From: Methylococcales bacterium
GTDB taxonomy: Bacteria > Pseudomonadota > Gammaproteobacteria > Methylococcales > Methylomonadaceae
DNA length: 64,000 nucleotides
Direction of reading: 5' to 3'
Assembly (NCBI GenBank): GCA_030753675.1
Contig: JASMBU010000001.1
Coordinates: 1 to 64,000 of the forward strand
Part shown: positions 1-10,300 of the stretch, piece after piece
Layout: each line of letters opens with the position of its first letter
Position numbering within the stretch: position 1 is the stretch's first letter
The notes under the pieces: generated by a model
Database searches by the model: none
Seen by the model: the letters and a program-made list of their open reading frames with translations, nothing else
What the model was told of the DNA's origin: nothing
Position numbers and translations under genes: made by a program

Positions 1-192
1 GATAACAAAGAACACTACATGCACGAAATTAGCCGGTTCCAGAAAACCGCTAATAGCTGGTTTTATTTAGACGGCGCGGCTAAAGCGATTTCCCACACTG
101 AAGTTAAAAAACAAAATCCCAACGTACCCAGTAAAAATTCACCGTGCCCGTGCGGCAGCGGTAAAAAATATAAACGCTGCTGCGGTGCTTAA
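1..192 (+). CDS. YchJ-like SEC-C motif protein (3' end only)
   Basis: The window opens inside this reading frame and only the last 63 codons are present. The visible part contains a SRF...YLDG stretch typical of the YchJ/UPF0225 family, then a C-terminal SEC-C metal-binding motif ([13 protein letters not shown]) and a stop. In SecA and YchJ this motif binds zinc. The function of YchJ-type proteins is not well established, so I give none. The dehydrogenase gene on the opposite strand converges on it with a gap of 23 bases. Confidence 0.8.
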   Translation, partial: DNKEHYMHEISRFQKTANSWFYLDGAAKAISHTEVKKQNPNVPSKNSPCPCGSGKKYKRCCGA

Positions 193-215
193 AAAAAACG
201 CTCAACAAACAGCCT

Positions 216-1073
216 TTAATCTGGCCGCTTTAATCGATATAACGCTGATATATCTTCATCGCCATAGCCCTCAGTCATCAAGCGCTGGTAATCTGCCAGC
301 GTTTGATCTAAAAAATCAATCGATAAGCCTTGAGCCTTCGCCATGGCCTGACAAATCTCCAAATCCTTATGGTGTAACGCCAACTTAAACCCCGGTTCAT
401 AAACCCCCTGAAGCATCGTTTTACCGCGATGGGCTAAAAACCAATTGCCGGCCGCGCCTCCCGAAACCACATCAACCACTTGCGCCATTGGTAGATCTTG
501 CGCCTGCCCAAAAGCCAGCGCAGCCGTTACGGCTTGATTAATGCCTGCCGCCATTATCTGGTTGACCGCTTTGGTTGCTTGCCCCGCACCGACCGGCCCC
601 ATATGAATAATCCTATGCCCCATAGCGGCTAACAACGGCTCAACGCGCTCTAAATGCTTTTCCTCACCGCCTACCATAATCGACAAGGTCCCGTTTTTAG
701 CACCTTCAACGCCGCCTGAGACCGGGGCATCGAGAAAGCCGACACCTTGCTCTGCCAACAAAGCCGCAGTACGTTGTGCAGTTTCACATCCCACCGTTGA
801 CATGTCCACCACTATAGAGCCTGCCTTTAACACCGGGCAAATAACATCGACAAGAGCCAAAACATCGGCATCTTTAGACACACATAAAAAAACAACATCA
901 ACATTTTGCGCTAAGACTTCAGGTGACGGTGTACAACAGACCGCCAATTCTTGAGCCAGACGATGTGCTTTTGCCTCCGTACGATTATAGACGGCTGTTA
1001 AAAATCCTGCTTTTGCCAAATTCCTGGCCATCGGAGTCCCCATAACCCCTAAACCGATCATGCCTGCTTTCAT
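216..1073 (-). CDS. NAD(P)-dependent beta-hydroxyacid dehydrogenase (GarR / 3-hydroxyisobutyrate dehydrogenase family)
   Basis: A 285-residue protein, the usual length for this family. It starts with a Rossmann dinucleotide-binding motif (GLGVMGTPMARNLAKAG, residues 7-23), has the substrate-loop signature DAPVSGGVEGAKNGTL near residue 115, and the catalytic-lysine segment GAGQATKAVNQ near residue 165. Family members reduce tartronate semialdehyde, succinic semialdehyde or glyoxylate, or oxidise 3-hydroxyisobutyrate. The sequence alone does not decide the substrate. It stands alone between a convergent and a divergent neighbour, so context gives no pathway. Confidence 0.85.
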   Translation of the reverse strand: MKAGMIGLGVMGTPMARNLAKAGFLTAVYNRTEAKAHRLAQELAVCCTPSPEVLAQNVDVVFLCVSKDADVLALVDVICPVLKAGSIVVDMSTVGCETAQRTAALLAEQGVGFLDAPVSGGVEGAKNGTLSIMVGGEEKHLERVEPLLAAMGHRIIHMGPVGAGQATKAVNQIMAAGINQAVTAALAFGQAQDLPMAQVVDVVSGGAAGNWFLAHRGKTMLQGVYEPGFKLALHHKDLEICQAMAKAQGLSIDFLDQTLADYQRLMTEGYGDEDISALYRLKRPD

Positions 1074-1229
1074 ATCTGAACTACCTTCTTTTGATTTAAA
1101 ATTACTCAGTGCTATAAGGCGATTTAAAAAATCGTCACTAATATTTCAACTGTAATATTATTGTCATATTCACTTTACATAATTGAGCTATTTATAATAT
1201 ATAGTCCTTTATTTAGTACCCATAAAACA

Positions 1230-2792
1230 ATGAACTCTATAAACCCAAAGCAATCTCAACTCCAAGATGCGAGCACTTTACCCGGTATTGTTCGGATTAG
1301 CTTAGCAATTTTATTCCTGTTTGCCATCATGATTTATGTGGGTGGCTATATTGACGAACGAAATACCTTATTGATCGTTGCTGCTGTCATTGGCGGCTAT
1401 ATGGCACTTAATATTGGCGCTAATGATGTTGCGAACAATGTGGGTCCCGCTGTAGGCTCTAAGGCAATCACGCTGACCGGGGCTATTCTCATCGCAGCTA
1501 TTTTTGAATCCTCCGGCGCCTTACTCGCAGGTGGCGATGTCGTCAGCACCATTAAAAAAGGTATTATTGATCCTACGTTAATTAACAATACCGACACTTT
1601 TGTCTGGTTAATGACCGCTGCACTTCTTGCGGCTGCGCTCTGGCTAAACCTATCGACCTATTTTGGGGCCCCAGTTTCAACGACACACTCCATTGTAGGT
1701 GGCGTATTAGGTGCCGGTATTGCCGCTGGCGGCTTTGGTATTGCCAATTGGCCGGTCTTTGGGAAAATTGCCGCCAGTTGGTTTATCTCCCCAATCATGG
1801 GCGGCATTATTGCGGCTCTTTTTCTATACCTGATCAAACTAACCGTCACCTACAAAACAGATATGCTCGCCGCGGCCAGAACCGTTGTGCCGATTTTAAT
1901 CGCATTAATGGCCTGGGCATTTTCAACCTACCTCATGATGAAAGGGTTCAAAAAAATCTGGAAAGTTGATCTGGTTACCGCAACTACAATCGGCTTTTTT
2001 CTTGCACTATCCATTTACTTACTGGTTCGCCCGATAATTAATAGAGCAACTCTATTAAGACAAAATACAAAATTCGACGTAGACACACTATTTACAATCC
2101 CACTTGTTTTTGCTGCGGCTTTATTAAGCTTTGCTCATGGTGCCAATGATGTCGCTAATTCAGTAGGCCCTCTTGCCGCTATCAATGATGCCTTCTCAAG
2201 CGGTGGCATTACTGCCAAAGCCGCTATTCCCCTATGGGTTATGGTTATTGGTGCTGTGGGTATTTGCATTGGCTTAGCCCTCTACGGCCCAAAATTAATA
2301 CGCACTGTAGGCAGTGAAATTACCGAACTGGATAAAACCCGCGCCTTTTGTATTTCAATGGCTGCTGCAATTACCGTTATTATTGCCAGCCAGCTAGGAC
2401 TGCCTATTAGCTCTACTCACACCGCTGTGGGTGCAGTCTTTGGCGTTGGTTTTTTAAGAGAATACTTAAAAAATAATTATGACCATATGATCGATAAAAT
2501 CATCGCGCATCACGAAGATGATAACCCCAAAAAAGTTGAAGCCTTTTTGAAAAAATTTCAAAAGTCTTCGGTCACAACTAAAAGAAAAATGCTCAAACTC
2601 TTAAAGCGAAAATCATCAAAAAACAAACTCACGAAGAGTGACCGCAAAAAACTACAAAAAGGCTATCGCCGAGAACTCGTTAAACGAAGTCAGCTTTATA
2701 AAATTGCCGCTGCTTGGATTATTACTGTGCCGCTTTCTGCTTTATTGGCTGCACTACTTTTCTTTACCATTCGTGGTTTTTTAATCGTATAA
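1230..2792 (+). CDS. PiT-family inorganic phosphate permease
   Basis: A polytopic membrane protein that imports phosphate, probably as a metal-phosphate complex with protons as in E. coli PitA. Two copies of the family signature are visible, GANDVANNVGPAVGSKA in the first half and HGANDVANSVGPLAAI in the second, together with two STTHS/SSTHT loops. A long basic cytoplasmic stretch rich in Lys/Arg precedes the last membrane span. I prefer the ATG at 1230 (520 residues); an upstream in-frame TTG at 1161 would add 23 residues with no better ribosome site. A hairpin follows the stop. Confidence 0.9.
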   Translation: MNSINPKQSQLQDASTLPGIVRISLAILFLFAIMIYVGGYIDERNTLLIVAAVIGGYMALNIGANDVANNVGPAVGSKAITLTGAILIAAIFESSGALLAGGDVVSTIKKGIIDPTLINNTDTFVWLMTAALLAAALWLNLSTYFGAPVSTTHSIVGGVLGAGIAAGGFGIANWPVFGKIAASWFISPIMGGIIAALFLYLIKLTVTYKTDMLAAARTVVPILIALMAWAFSTYLMMKGFKKIWKVDLVTATTIGFFLALSIYLLVRPIINRATLLRQNTKFDVDTLFTIPLVFAAALLSFAHGANDVANSVGPLAAINDAFSSGGITAKAAIPLWVMVIGAVGICIGLALYGPKLIRTVGSEITELDKTRAFCISMAAAITVIIASQLGLPISSTHTAVGAVFGVGFLREYLKNNYDHMIDKIIAHHEDDNPKKVEAFLKKFQKSSVTTKRKMLKLLKRKSSKNKLTKSDRKKLQKGYRRELVKRSQLYKIAAAWIITVPLSALLAALLFFTIRGFLIV

Positions 2793-2801
2793 CTCAAACA
2801 C

Positions 2802-2833
2802 CACAGACCCTGGCAACCTTGTGAGGGTCTGTG
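2802..2833 (+). terminator. Hairpin downstream of the phosphate permease
   Basis: Ten-base perfect inverted repeat (CACAGACCCT ... AGGGTCTGTG) with a 12-base loop, nine bases after the permease stop. The T-rich tail is weak, so termination is likely but not certain. Confidence 0.55.
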
Positions 2834-2991
2834 CCATTATTGTCCCCACGGCCCTTCCTTACAACATTAACGGTACTACCTTTATGAGTAGCTCTGTGTT
2901 AAATGTTAAACTATTAGAAGGGTAATCCTTTATTGGTAGCGTAATGAAGCCGAAACTGAACCTTAATTAATTTTAACCATGAGTAAATATT

Positions 2992-3243
2992 ATGTTTGAT
3001 CCTAAAAAAATTGACGAAATTGCCAGCCGCTTAGCTGACAATATGCCCCCAGGAATTGACACCTTACGTACCGACGTGGAAAAAAATATGCGCGCAATCC
3101 TACAAGGCGTTCTCAACAGTATGGACTTAGTGACCCGCGAAGAATTTGAAGTCCAAAAAGCCGTTTTAGCTAAAACTCGATTAAAACTTGAAGCACTCAA
3201 ACAACAACTTCAAACGCTGGAAGCACAAATGACTAAGGAATAA
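2992..3243 (+). CDS. ubiK: Ubiquinone biosynthesis accessory factor UbiK (YqiC/BMFP family)
   Basis: An 83-residue protein of the family size. It begins MFDPKKIDEIA, the conserved N-terminal amphipathic helix, continues with the middle helix around DVEKNMRAILQGVLNSMDLVTREEF, and ends in a heptad coiled coil (residues about 57-80) through which the family trimerises. UbiK binds UbiJ and lipid and helps the soluble ubiquinone-synthesis complex under oxic conditions. In many gammaproteobacteria it lies just upstream of comM, as here, where a broken comM follows after about 20 bases. Confidence 0.85.
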   Translation: MFDPKKIDEIASRLADNMPPGIDTLRTDVEKNMRAILQGVLNSMDLVTREEFEVQKAVLAKTRLKLEALKQQLQTLEAQMTKE

Positions 3244-3266
3244 CACTTTATGATGACACCTGAAAG

Positions 3267-3818
3267 ATGCCTCTAGCTATCCTTTACAGCCGTGGCCGCA
3301 CAGGTGTAGAAGCCCCATTAGTAACGGTCGAAGTCCATGTGACTAATGGGCTTCCCAGCTTATCCATTGTCGGCTTACCCGAAGCGGCCGTTAAAGAAAA
3401 TAAAGACCGCGTTCGCGGAGCCATTATTGGATCGAATTGATATTCACTTGGAAATCCCCCGCGTTAAACTTGAGCTGCTGGGCACAGGCAATCCAGAAGG
3501 TGAAAAAACAGCCCAACGATTAAACAACGCGTTAACGTTGCCCGCAATATCGCTTTATCGCGTGCGGGTAAGACCAATGCCTTTCTCACCGCCCCCGACA
3601 TTAAAACCTTTTACCCCTTATCCGAATCAAACCATCAAATACTGGAACAAGCCATTGACCGTTTCGGCCTGTCTCACCGGGGCTATCACCGAATACTTAA
3701 ATTATCCCGTACCATCGCCGATCTCGATCACTCTAAAACCATTGAACTCAATCATTTAACAGAGGCGATTAGTTATCGAAAACTAGACCGTGCGCCACAA
3801 CCTCAATACAAGCCTTAA
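3267..3818 (+). pseudogene. comM: comM (YifB-type Mg-chelatase-like AAA helicase), internally deleted and frameshifted
   Basis: Two ends of ComM survive. The start at 3267 gives MPLAILYSRGRTGVEAP through ENKDRVRGAII (about 54 residues), the N-terminal domain. At about 3425-3430 the homology jumps to the C-terminal domain in another frame (LDRIDIHLEIPRVKLELL). Near 3517 a one-base loss shifts the frame again, into NIALSRAGKTNAFL and then RFGLSHRGYHRILKLSRTIADLD, ending with a stop at 3816. Intact ComM is about 500 residues, so roughly 320 codons, including Walker A and B, are missing. ComM is a hexameric branch-migration helicase for natural transformation. This copy cannot make a working protein. 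Confidence 0.85.
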
Positions 3819-3896
3819 ATTAAACACCCCAAAGAGCATTATCTAGCAAAAATAGATATTTTTTTTTGATAGAATACAACGCTTTTGAGACCCTCC

Positions 3897-5894
3897 TTGA
3901 CAGCCCTTAATCCACAACAAAAATCAGCCATCACGATTACCGATCAACCGCTACTGGTTTTAGCCGGTGCCGGTAGCGGTAAAACCCGGGTTATTACCGA
4001 AAAAATAGCACACCTGATTGAAAAGGGCGTTCCCGCCAAACAAATTGCCGCGATTACCTTTACCAACAAGGCCGCGCGGGAAATGAAGAACAGAGTTAAA
4101 AAATTACTCGACAATAAACAAAGTAAAGGACTTCGCGTTTCAACCTTTCATTCCTTAGGCCTTGATATCCTACGTAAAGAACACAAAACCTTAGGTTACA
4201 AGGCTAACCTGACCTTATTTGATGAACACGACAAGCGGGTCTTATTGCGGAACTTAATCAGCCATGATATTAAAAATGGCGACCCTGAAGAAGTTGACCA
4301 CTACGCCTGGCAAATCAGTCAATGGAAAAATAATTTTATAACACCCGTCCAAGCACTCAGCCTAACCGACATCCCCAAAACTATTGGTGAACTTTATAAA
4401 ACCTTTAACCAACACTTGGCTGCTTGCAATGCTATAGATTTTGATGACTTAATTTTATTACCGGTAATACTATTCCAACAACACCCTGCTATCTTAGAAA
4501 AATGGCAAAATAAAACACGCTATATTTTAGTCGACGAATACCAAGATACTAACTCAACACAATACGAACTGATCAAACTGTTAGCCGGTAACCTAGGCCG
4601 TATCACTATCGTGGGTGATGACGACCAATCCATTTATTCTTGGCGCGGAGCGCAGCCAGAAAACTTGGTCGCATTACAAAAAGACTTTAATCGCCTTAAG
4701 GTCATTAAATTAGAGCAAAACTATCGCTCGTCTGGACGTATATTGAAGTCAGCCAATCAACTGATTGCGAATAACCCGCATATTTTTAATAAAAAATTAT
4801 GGAGCAAGCTCAGTTTTGGCGACCCCATCCGCGTATTAAGCCAACAAAATGAATTAGAAGAAGCCCTGCAAGTTGTCTCTGAAATCATTCATCATAAGTT
4901 TAAAACCGGCAGTCAATACCAAGATTACGCTATCTTATACCGCAGCAACCACCAATCGAGAGTCTTTGAAAAAGCACTCCGTGAAAATAACATTCCTTAC
5001 TTTATCAGTGGCAGCACCTCTTTCTTTAGCTACTCTGAAATTAAAGATATTTTGGCCTACCTCCGTTTATTTATTAACCATGACGACGATGCTGCTTTCC
5101 TAAGAATAATCAATACGCCTCGACGTGAAATTGGGCCCACAACTCTAGAAAAATTAGCAACATACGCCAACCAACGACAAATCAGCCTATTCTCAGCCTG
5201 CTTTGAAATGGGTCTGTCTCAACACTTAAAAGAACGCCCCATTCGCCGACTCACAAATTTTTGTGAATGGGTGGTTGATACCAGTGACCGCATGGAAAGA
5301 GGGAATAGCTTTGGCGTTATTAACGAATTTATTGAAACCATAGACTATAAAACTTGGTTACAGGATAACAGCAAGAATGAACAATCCGCTGAGCGTAAAC
5401 TTAAAAATGTTTACGACTTAATTAATTGGCTAGAAAAATTAGCCGAAGACGATGAAGACGGCGAAAAATCCATTAGCGAAACCATCACTAAAATTATGTT
5501 ACTGGATATTTTAGACCGCAATCAAGACGAGGAAACCGATGAAAATGTGAGCCTGATGACTTTACATGCCGCTAAAGGACTGGAGTTTCCTCATGTTTTC
5601 CTCATTGGCTTTGAAGAAGACATCATTCCTCATAAAAACAGCGTCGAAGATGAGGCGATTGAAGAAGAGCGCCGATTAGCTTATGTCGGCATTACCCGCG
5701 CTCAAAAAACACTCACTTTAAGCTATTGCTCTCACCGGTCACGGTATGGCGAACTAATCAGTTGTGAACCGAGCCGTTTTCTAGACGAACTTCCTGAAGA
5801 AGACCTTGAGTGGGCCAATGCACCACAAGAACCTGAAGTACAAAAAGAACGCGGAAAAGCGCATTTAGCACAACTCAAAAACATGCTCTCCTAA
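3897..5894 (+). CDS. rep: ATP-dependent DNA helicase Rep (superfamily 1A)
   Basis: A 3'-5' DNA helicase that clears protein roadblocks ahead of the replisome. With the start I prefer it has 665 residues (E. coli Rep 673). Motifs seen in order: Q-motif region LNPQQKSA, Walker A AGAGSGKT, motif Ia TFTNKAAREM, Walker B VDEYQDTN, motif III GDDDQSIYSWRGA, motif IV QNYRS, motif V LMTLHAAKGLEFPHVFL and motif VI VGITRAQ. The start is unclear: TTG at 3897 gives MTALNPQQ, which matches the family N terminus; TTG at 3885 adds four residues; no strong ribosome site precedes either. It follows the comM remnant and precedes a tRNA. Confidence 0.92.
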   Translation: MTALNPQQKSAITITDQPLLVLAGAGSGKTRVITEKIAHLIEKGVPAKQIAAITFTNKAAREMKNRVKKLLDNKQSKGLRVSTFHSLGLDILRKEHKTLGYKANLTLFDEHDKRVLLRNLISHDIKNGDPEEVDHYAWQISQWKNNFITPVQALSLTDIPKTIGELYKTFNQHLAACNAIDFDDLILLPVILFQQHPAILEKWQNKTRYILVDEYQDTNSTQYELIKLLAGNLGRITIVGDDDQSIYSWRGAQPENLVALQKDFNRLKVIKLEQNYRSSGRILKSANQLIANNPHIFNKKLWSKLSFGDPIRVLSQQNELEEALQVVSEIIHHKFKTGSQYQDYAILYRSNHQSRVFEKALRENNIPYFISGSTSFFSYSEIKDILAYLRLFINHDDDAAFLRIINTPRREIGPTTLEKLATYANQRQISLFSACFEMGLSQHLKERPIRRLTNFCEWVVDTSDRMERGNSFGVINEFIETIDYKTWLQDNSKNEQSAERKLKNVYDLINWLEKLAEDDEDGEKSISETITKIMLLDILDRNQDEETDENVSLMTLHAAKGLEFPHVFLIGFEEDIIPHKNSVEDEAIEEERRLAYVGITRAQKTLTLSYCSHRSRYGELISCEPSRFLDELPEEDLEWANAPQEPEVQKERGKAHLAQLKNMLS

Positions 5895-5946
5895 TAGAAT
5901 ATAAGCAAATAACCACCACTGTGATAAAATAGCACTTAACTCATTT

Positions 5947-6023
5947 GCGCCCGTAGCTCAGCTGGATAGAGTGCGGCCCTCCGGAGGCCGAGGTCAGAGG
6001 TTCGAATCCTCTCGGGCGCGCCA
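5947..6023 (+). tRNA. tRNA-Arg (anticodon CCG)
   Basis: A 77-base cloverleaf. The 5' GCGCCCG pairs with the 3' CGGGCGC, followed by G and an encoded CCA. The D arm is GCTC...GAGT, the anticodon stem is CGGCC/GGCCG around loop CTCCGGA (anticodon at 5981-5983), and the T arm contains GGTTCGAATCC. It is very close to E. coli tRNA-Arg-CCG. It reads CGG codons. Confidence 0.95.
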
Positions 6024-6277
6024 TGATTGCCCTTAAATCACTCTGTTTCATCAACAATGATCTGCTCGTTCACTGATAATTCCAATTATTCTCCTACGCC
6101 TACCAAGATCCGAAAGACCTTTAGTCACAACGCCGATGAAAGCAATTAAGTTCGAACCATACTGATTTAATTGTTAACCTGAGTTAACGCTATAATCTAC
6201 TGAAAACTACAAGGAATCAGTCAAGTGCTATAGTGTGTCAATTAATCACGTTTTAATTTTTATTATTGAGGTTGGAT

Positions 6278-6871
6278 ATGTTTGGTTTTTTTGAAAAGAA
6301 AACAACGGGGTTTTCATTTAAGTGGTATCAAAAAATGGCCAAACAAGGCGATTCTAACGCTCAATACACCTTAGGGCATATGCTTGAAAATGGACAAGAC
6401 ACGCCCCAAGATTACCAAGAAGCCATCAAATGGTATAAAGAATCTGCTGAACAAGGGCTTGCTAAAGCACAAAACAATTTAGCGCGAATGTATTACCTTG
6501 AACAAGGTATTCAACAAGATTACAAAGAAGCCCTTAAGTGGTTTAAGAGAGCGGCAAAACAAGGTCACGCAACGGCACAAAACAATTTAGCGCGAATGTA
6601 TTACCTTGAACAAGGTGTTCAACAAGATTACAAAGAAGCCCTTAAGTGGTTTAAGAAATCAGCAGAACAAGGCTATGCTGGCGCGCACTTCCATATAGGG
6701 CTAATGCATGAATCCGGTCAGGGTGTTCATAAGAACTGTGTGAAAGCCCATATGTTTTACGCTATTGCGGCAGCCGATGGCCACAAAGAAGCCGCGGTTG
6801 CTAAAAATCATGTTGCTAAAAGCATGACCGCTAAACAATTAGAAAAAGCACAACTATTAGCACAAAAATAG
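6278..6871 (+). CDS. Sel1-like repeat (SLR) protein, cytoplasmic
   Basis: A 197-residue protein made almost wholly of Sel1-type tetratricopeptide-like repeats with the pattern A-x2-x-L-G-x-M-x-x-x-G-x-x-x-x-x-D-x-x-x-A-x-x-W-(Y/F)-x-x-A-A-x-Q-G. About four units run from residue 20 to residue 170. No signal peptide is visible, so it is probably cytosolic. The ATG at 6278 is chosen over an upstream in-frame TTG because a TGAGG ribosome site lies six bases before it. SLR proteins act as protein-interaction scaffolds; the partner is unknown. Units two and three are nearly identical in DNA. Confidence 0.75.
   Translation: MFGFFEKKTTGFSFKWYQKMAKQGDSNAQYTLGHMLENGQDTPQDYQEAIKWYKESAEQGLAKAQNNLARMYYLEQGIQQDYKEALKWFKRAAKQGHATAQNNLARMYYLEQGVQQDYKEALKWFKKSAEQGYAGAHFHIGLMHESGQGVHKNCVKAHMFYAIAAADGHKEAAVAKNHVAKSMTAKQLEKAQLLAQK
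6467..6656 (+). repeat. Recent tandem duplication of one Sel1 unit (108-base period)
   Basis: Bases 6467-6548 recur at 6575-6656 with only one difference that I can see (ATT to GTT). The offset is 108 bases, or 36 codons, exactly one Sel1 repeat. Near-identity at silent positions shows a recent duplication inside the gene. Confidence 0.85.
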
Positions 6872-7308
6872 CTACCGGCTCATTAACGGCCTACCAGATT
6901 AACCCGGTAGATACGACACCATCCAATCAATCACGACTATCATTTAGCCGCAACAGTGATGGCTTAAGAACAGAGCCGCTGGCCAAATTGCTGCTTGTAG
7001 ACTTGGTCATATAAATATTCCTATTTAGCCGTTCTTTCTCATTTTAAATTGACACCATAAAAAGCGAATAGTAAACGAGTGTCACCGCTACCCATAGCCG
7101 TCACAATGTGCTTTAAATCTGACGACAAATTCACCTCCAGAACCAATACTCGGAAAATTTAATCCCACGAAATAAATATAAACGCCGTATCGGTATAAAG
7201 TCCTTGTAAATGTTACATAAAATATATTTTTTTATCCTCCACCCTTATCCGTTTACTCTATTTTTGCTATCATTATAGGGATATAATTTTTATAGATAAA
7301 AAGGTACC
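6872..7308. other. 437-base spacer between the Sel1 gene and the flavin/Fe-S fusion gene
   Basis: A weak 7-base inverted repeat (CTACCGG at 6872, CCGGTAG at 6904) follows the Sel1 stop. The end of the spacer is AT-rich and carries promoter-like hexamers (TTTACT at 7252, TATAGG at 7274, 16 bases apart). An AAAAAGG ribosome site lies just before the ATG at 7309. On the minus strand, a GGAGG ribosome-site-like sequence precedes a TTG-started 29-codon frame (7128 down to 7039). I cannot say whether that frame is expressed. Nothing else is recognisable. Confidence 0.5.
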
Positions 7309-10300
7309 ATGGACGCTTTAAAACTCGGAATTAATGGCTTTTCTTATACTGATCTCTACGATGCTAATCGTTTAAATGATTTACTCGTAAAATTTGAACA
7401 CCACCTTGAAGAAAACAACAGTACGTTATTTGGAGACTATAGCGCCTATCGACAATCTCAAGGCGACGGCATGTCTCCTGAGGCCATCTCTGAAGTTTTA
7501 GTTCAAACAGCACCGATTGTAGGTGAATTTATTGCTCAGATTTTTAATGTCGAAAAAGAAAGAGAAGCGCAAATCAACGCGATTCAAGATGAAATCAATA
7601 CCATTTTTGCCCTCAAAAACCAGATCATTACCGCCGCCAATAAGAAATTCCGCCGTGAAAAAACCGATGACTGGGATATTGCCACAATCAAGCAACAAGT
7701 CAGCCTATTTACTGATTTACTTTTCCCCGTCAACGCCACTAAAGCAGACCCTGAATATAAACTGGCCTGGTCTGCCACAACATTAAACCGGCTAGATAAA
7801 CATTTTGAACGCTTAGCCGCTAGCGAACAATCACCTGAACAACCCACTATTGACGGAATCCTAACGCAATGGCGACAAAAATTAACCCAAGACGCGACGG
7901 CTAAATCATTATTTGCACCGTCCCTCGCCGAGCAAGAATCTCAGGCCTTTGTACAATCATTACTCGCCATTTTTCAGCGCTGGATTTTTATTGCCCCTAA
8001 AGATCCTGAACTACAACAAACAATAACGCAATGGCTGGGTTTTAAAAACGCATCGCGCACAGATTTTAAGAATTTAGTTCCAACAGAAAGTCACACTGTT
8101 TCTGGTTACGACGTTTTAACCGGACCCCAAGACAGCCGTAGACGACGCGATGGCTTTAGCTTAACCGACCAACGCTACGATCAACGCCACATCCTGTATG
8201 AAATCAACCAATGTAAATACTGCCATGACCATAATACCGATTCATGCTCAAAGGGCATGCGCTTAAAAAAAGAAACCGGATTTCGTAGCAACCCACTTGA
8301 TATCCCCTTAACCGGCTGCCCTTTGGAAGAAAAAATTTCTGAAATGCAATTGGTTAAACGCCAAGGCGATAACATCGGTGCTCTGGCGCTTATCATTATC
8401 GATAACCCCATGTGCCCAGGCACCGGCCACCGTATTTGTAACGACTGCATGAAAGGGTGTATCTACCAGAAAACCGAACCTGTTGATATCCCACAGGCTG
8501 AGACCAACGTACTTACTGATGTATTATTTATGCCTTACGGTTTTGAAATATACAGCTTCTTAACGCGCTGGAATCCTCTAAATGTAAAACGCCCCCATGC
8601 ATTACCCTACAACGGTCTCAACGTCTTGGTTGCGGGAATGGGCCCTGCTGGCTATACCTTGGCACATTACCTACTCAATGAAGGCTTTGGGGTCGCAGGT
8701 ATCGATGCGCTTAAAATTGAACCCTTGCCAGAACGCTATATTGGGTCTGCTGACACTCTTCCTGAACCAATTCGTGACTTCAACGACCTCTACGAAGCCT
8801 TGAACGAACGCATTATGCTGGGCTTTGGTGGTGTCGCTGAATACGGCATTACCGTTCGCTGGGATAAAAACTTTCTTAAAGTCATTTACCTGACGCTAGC
8901 TCGGCGTCAAGCTTTCAAATGTTACGGCGGTGTACGCTTCGGCGGCACCTTAACCATTGAAGATGCTTGGGACATGGGCTTTGATCACATCGCCATGGCC
9001 AATGGTGCAGGAAAACCCACTGTTATCGGCATCAAAAATAATTTAATCCGCGGTATTCGCAAGGCTTCTGACTTCCTAATGAGCCTGCAATTAACAGGGG
9101 CGGCCAAAGCCTCCTCGCTGGCTAATATGCAGGTTCGCCTGCCTGCGGGCGTTATTGGCGGCGGCTTAACCGGAACAGATACGGCAACGGAATTACTGGC
9201 CTATTACCCGGTTCAAGTTGAAAAAATCCTACACCGCTACGAAACCTTAGTTTCAATTTACGGTGAAGAAGATATTCGATCTCGTTACGACGACGAAGAG
9301 CACGTTATTTTAGAAGAATTCTTAGCACACGGCCGTGCTATTGATGGTGAACGAGAACGTGCTAAACAACACAATGAAGATCCTGACTTCCAGCCACTCC
9401 TTAATGCTTGGGGCGGAGTCACTATGTTCTATCGTAAAGGCTTACGAGACGCACCGGCCTACCGCCAAAATCACGAAGAAATTATTAAAGCTTTTGAAGA
9501 AGGCATCGCCTGGGTTGAAGGACTTAGCCCTATTGAAGCGATTCAAGATGAAAACGGCCATCTCAAGGCCATGCGTTTTGACAAACTTCAACAAACAGAA
9601 GGGCGCTGGTCTTCTACTAATGAAGAAATTGAAATTCCCTTAAAAAATCTTTATGTAGCTGCGGGTACATCGCCCAATACGATTTACCAGGATGAACACC
9701 CCGATAGTTTTGTGATGGATGGAAAATTCTTCCAACGCCACGAACCTGAATGGACTGAGGGCGCTCAACCTAAATTAACCGCCACCGATGACGACTGGAA
9801 TCCGAAGATAGGGCAACCCGCACCATTTACCTCTTATCAGGAAAATGGCAAGCACATTTCATTCTTTGGTGACAACCATCCTGTCTACGCGGGCAATGTT
9901 GTTAAGGCGATGGCCAGTGCAAAAGATGGCCACCCTTACATTAGCAAACTTTTTGAAGCGCAATTAAGTCAACTGGACCCCTCAACACAAACACAACGTG
10001 ACCAAAAGCTCCTCGAACTACAAAAGAACATGGACGACCAGTTAATCGCAAAAATTGTCCAAATCAACCGATTAACACCAACGATCATTGAGATTATTGT
10101 TCGCGCCCCGATGCAAGCAGAGAAGTTTTACCCGGGTCAGTTTTACCGAGTCCAAAGTTTTGAAGCCAACGCTGAAATTATTCAAGGGACCACGTTATCA
10201 ACTGAAGGTATTGCACTGACCGGTGCATGGGTCGATAAAGACAAAGGCCTTATTTCTCTCATCGCACTTGAAATGGGAACCTCTTCAAGACAATGTGCCC

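Noticed and set aside
3346-3759. A 137-codon open frame that looks like a small protein
   Set aside because: Its first part continues the ComM C-terminal domain and its second part is out of frame with it; it is part of the comM ruin, not a gene.
6172-6187. GTTAAC repeated four bases apart, with TATAAT close by, as a regulated promoter of the Sel1 gene
   Set aside because: No -35 at a proper distance; the two GTTAAC are short and may be chance.
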